Positions 62,345 to 64,000 of a stretch of DNA of 64,000 nt are shown piece after piece; within the stretch, counting starts at the first letter, position 1, and each line of letters starts with the position of its first letter. Under the pieces are notes generated by a model that saw only the letters and a program-made list of their open reading frames with translations, did not search any database and was not told the DNA's origin. The stretch is from DATKRB01 sp035532415 (lineage in GTDB: Bacteria; Actinomycetota; Acidimicrobiia; Acidimicrobiales; RAAP-2), in contig DATKRB010000073.1 in assembly GCA_035532415.1 (NCBI GenBank), positions 1 to 64,000 on the forward strand, in the 5' to 3' direction. The position numbers were made by a program, and so were the translations under genes.

Positions 62345-63340
62345 TCACTCGCAATGGGATCCGGCCCAGCCGCCCAGGGCGAGAGCCAGGGATCCGGCCA
62401 GCGACTGGCCCTGCTCGACGACGACGGCGGCGGGGCCCAGCTCGACGATCACCGCGGCCATGCGCGTCTCGCGCAGGACGGGGACCGACATGCCCCGGAC
62501 ACCGAGGTCGGGAACTCCGACGGCTGCGGGTAGGGCGGCCTGAACCAGCTCCGCCAACCTCCGCCCCCCGGGGGACTCGTAGTGGTAGCCCGCGTAGTAG
62601 GCGGTTGAGCAGCCGGGGCGGTCGGGATCGAGCCGGAGCCCCAGGTAGACGTCGACTTCGGCCGCGTTGGCCTGAAGAGCCTGTACCGACCCGTCGGGGT
62701 GGTGGAGCTCGGTCACCCGGCCGCCGGCCCCCATCAGGCGACGACGCAGAGCAGCGACCGTGGCCCCGAGACCGCCGGTCTCTCCGACGGCCAGGTGGAG
62801 CTCGGCCAAAGTGGGGTTCCCTCGGCGGAGCTCTTCGCGGGCGCGCACCGTCGAGACCAGCTCCGGAGCATGGTGGCGGGTCGGCATTCTCAGCAGCTCC
62901 CGGAGCGTCGCGAGGCCCACGATCCCGTCGACCGGTTGGCCGGAGTTCCGTTGGAAGTCGGCGACGGCCGCCGACGTGAGCGCGCCGAAGATCCCGTCCA
63001 CCCGACCGGTGTCGAAGCCCAGCGCCCCGAGCCGTTGCTGGATCTCCGCCACGTCGTCGCCTCGAAGCATGGGGGTTCTCAGGTAGAGGAGACGGTCACC
63101 GATGCCGAATCCCGCCTCCACCAGGGTGTCCCACGTCTGGCGACCACAGACGCCGTCGACGCGCAGCCCGCGGCGGTGCTGAAATGCCTCCACCGCGACC
63201 CGGGTGGCCAGCCCGAAGGATCCCTCGGGATCTCCCGGGGTGTCGAAACCGGCGCTCGCGAGGCGACGCTGCACGTCGGCCACGGCAGCCCCGACATCGT
63301 GCTGGCGAAGAGGGAGGACGTCGTCGGGCAGGACGGTCAG
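62345..63340 (-). CDS. cwlM: CwlM-like protein: two peptidoglycan-binding domains plus degenerate amidase domain
   Basis: Two PG_binding_1 repeats are clear (LPLRQHDVGAAVADVQRRLASAGF..GLATRVAVEAFQHRRGL; MLRGDDVAEIQQRLGALGFDTGRVDGIFGALTSAAVADFQ). An Amidase_3-like fold follows, but the zinc-site DPGHGG and the catalytic Glu are not recognisable; the segment reads LAELHLAVGETGGLG. In mycobacteria CwlM is an inactive amidase that regulates MurA after PknB phosphorylation. The gene order trxB-trxA-cwlM-parB-parA matches. No ATG/GTG/TTG fits the domain start; a CTG at 63340 overlaps the trxA stop (CTGA). An ATG frame from 63571 would overlap trxA deeply. Confidence 0.8.
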   Translation of the reverse strand: MTVLPDDVLPLRQHDVGAAVADVQRRLASAGFDTPGDPEGSFGLATRVAVEAFQHRRGLRVDGVCGRQTWDTLVEAGFGIGDRLLYLRTPMLRGDDVAEIQQRLGALGFDTGRVDGIFGALTSAAVADFQRNSGQPVDGIVGLATLRELLRMPTRHHAPELVSTVRAREELRRGNPTLAELHLAVGETGGLGATVAALRRRLMGAGGRVTELHHPDGSVQALQANAAEVDVYLGLRLDPDRPGCSTAYYAGYHYESPGGRRLAELVQAALPAAVGVPDLGVRGMSVPVLRETRMAAVIVELGPAAVVVEQGQSLAGSLALALGGWAGSHCE

Positions 63341-63663
63341 AGGTAGGCGGACAGCTCCTGCAGGAGCTGTCCCTTGGGCTTCGCTCCCACCAGGCGGGCC
63401 TGGGGCTCCCCGTCCTTGAACAGGATCAGGGTCGGGATGCTCATCACGTCGTACCGACGGGTCACGTCGAGGTTGTCGTCGATGTTGAGCTTCCCGATCT
63501 GGAGCTTCCCCGCCTGCTCCCTCGCTATCTCCTCGAGCACCGGAGCGATCATCTTGCACGGTCCGCACCATTCGGCCCAGAAGTCGACCAGTACGGGTAC
63601 GTCTGCCCCCTTGACATGCTCGTCAAACGTAGCGTCGTCGAGCGTCACGATCTCTTCACTCAC
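63337..63663 (-). CDS. trxA: Thioredoxin
   Basis: The 108-residue protein has the thioredoxin active site WCGPC (Cys33, Cys36), VPVLVDFWAEWCGPCKMIAP, cis-Pro in SIPTLILFKDG and normal length. It reduces protein disulfides and is itself reduced by the adjacent thioredoxin reductase. GTG chosen for the GAGGAGG site 5 nt upstream; the frame extends further without homology. Confidence 0.97.
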   Translation of the reverse strand: MSEEIVTLDDATFDEHVKGADVPVLVDFWAEWCGPCKMIAPVLEEIAREQAGKLQIGKLNIDDNLDVTRRYDVMSIPTLILFKDGEPQARLVGAKPKGQLLQELSAYL

Positions 63664-63795
63664 GGGGACCTCCTCGTCCTCTCCCGGTACCACCCGGATG
63701 CCACTCTGCCAACACCCCCGCCCGCCCGGATGTTCCCCGCCGACCACCACCCTCCCGCGCGCCGGTGACCGGGCGGACCTGGGAGATGGCCTTGC

Positions 63796-64000
63796 TCAGG
63801 ACCCCATCGTCTCGAGCCACCGCTCCGCGTCGATCGCGGCCATGCACCCGGACCCGGCGGCGGTGACCGCTTGGCGGTAGATGTGGTCCTGTACGTCGCC
63901 GCAGGCGAAGACACCGGCCACGCTGGTAGTGGAGCCGCCGAAGGTGCGGATGTACCCGTTGTCCTCGAGCTCGAGCTGCCCTCTCACGACGCTGCTGTTC
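63796..64000 (-). CDS. trxB: Thioredoxin reductase, C-terminal part (gene continues beyond the window)
   Basis: Only the last 68 or so codons are in the window. They encode LELEDNGYIRTF, then SVAGVFACGDVQDHIYRQAVTAAGSGCMAAIDAERWL, the FAD-binding end of low-molecular-weight thioredoxin reductase. It reduces thioredoxin with NADPH. It lies 132 bp upstream of trxA on the same strand. Confidence 0.95.
   Translation of the reverse strand, partial: NSSVVRGQLELEDNGYIRTFGGSTTSVAGVFACGDVQDHIYRQAVTAAGSGCMAAIDAERWLETMGS

Overview
The window is a chromosomal segment around the replication origin of a high-GC actinobacterium. GTG and TTG starts and 4-bp start/stop overlaps are frequent. Four features point to Actinobacteria: a PknB/PbpA/PstP/FhaA/FhaB/CrgA cluster, an S-(hydroxymethyl)mycothiol dehydrogenase, an Rv2466c-like mycothiol-dependent reductase and a mycofactocin-type SDR. 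The GYWLA/GVFAFGD cell-wall repeat at 19.8 kb and the overall gene style suggest class Acidimicrobiia; this is inference, and no rRNA is present to settle it. I saw no phage, transposase or CRISPR array.

Layout. 0.3-1.1 kb: SHOCT membrane protein and a blue-copper cupredoxin. 1.6-3.2 kb: ECF sigma factor with a membrane anti-sigma partner. 3.3-7.5 kb: acrylyl-CoA-reductase-like MDR, pirin, ComF-type phosphoribosyltransferase, thiolase. 7.5-15.2 kb: crgA, trpG and the growth/division signalling cluster fhaA-fhaB-pstP-pbpA-pknB, which lacks rodA and pknA. Then tRNA-Leu(CAG). 15.7-18.5 kb: SDR, amidohydrolase, TetR. 18.5-21.7 kb: TrkA-type potassium channel, cell-wall amidase, aquaporin. 21.9-27.7 kb: a YknXYZ/MacAB-like export operon with two adaptor proteins, a DUF5666 protein, an ABC ATPase and a permease. 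27.7-33.1 kb: an acyl-CoA dehydrogenase remnant, a glyoxalase-fold protein, a DUF7064-like protein, a phosphotransferase and an orphan branched-chain-amino-acid-type binding protein. 33.2-36.5 kb: glycosyltransferase, epimerase and DegT aminotransferase. 36.6-42.5 kb: mscR, mycofactocin-type SDR, enoyl-CoA hydratase, acyl-CoA dehydrogenase, mycothiol-dependent reductase, methyltransferase. 42.6-44.6 kb: signal peptidase I and a RodZ-like protein.

Origin region. On the minus strand dnaA-dnaN-recF-DUF721-gyrB-gyrA run left from about 53.6 kb. On the plus strand rpmH-rnpA-yidD-yidC-jag-rsmG-parA-parB run right. Beyond them, in minus orientation, lie cwlM, trxA and the 3' end of trxB. This is the conserved actinobacterial origin order. 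DnaA-box-like sequences lie just upstream of dnaA and between dnaA and dnaN. Two parS sites flank an unusual 1.96-kb stretch without a recognisable gene between rsmG and parA.

How the genes fit together. The window combines origin initiation and segregation (DnaA, DnaN, gyrase, ParAB-parS), ribosome and membrane biogenesis (rpmH, rnpA, yidD, yidC, jag) and phospho-signalling control of peptidoglycan growth (PknB, PstP, FhaA, FhaB, PbpA, CrgA, CwlM). Lipid/acyl-CoA catabolism and mycothiol/mycofactocin redox enzymes fill much of the left half. The most unusual items are the ParA with a 273-residue N-terminal extension, the PknB ending in an FN3 domain, the missing RodA, the Gly-rich tails shared by three neighbouring export proteins, the EGNS motif of GyrB, and the gene-poor parS-flanked gap.
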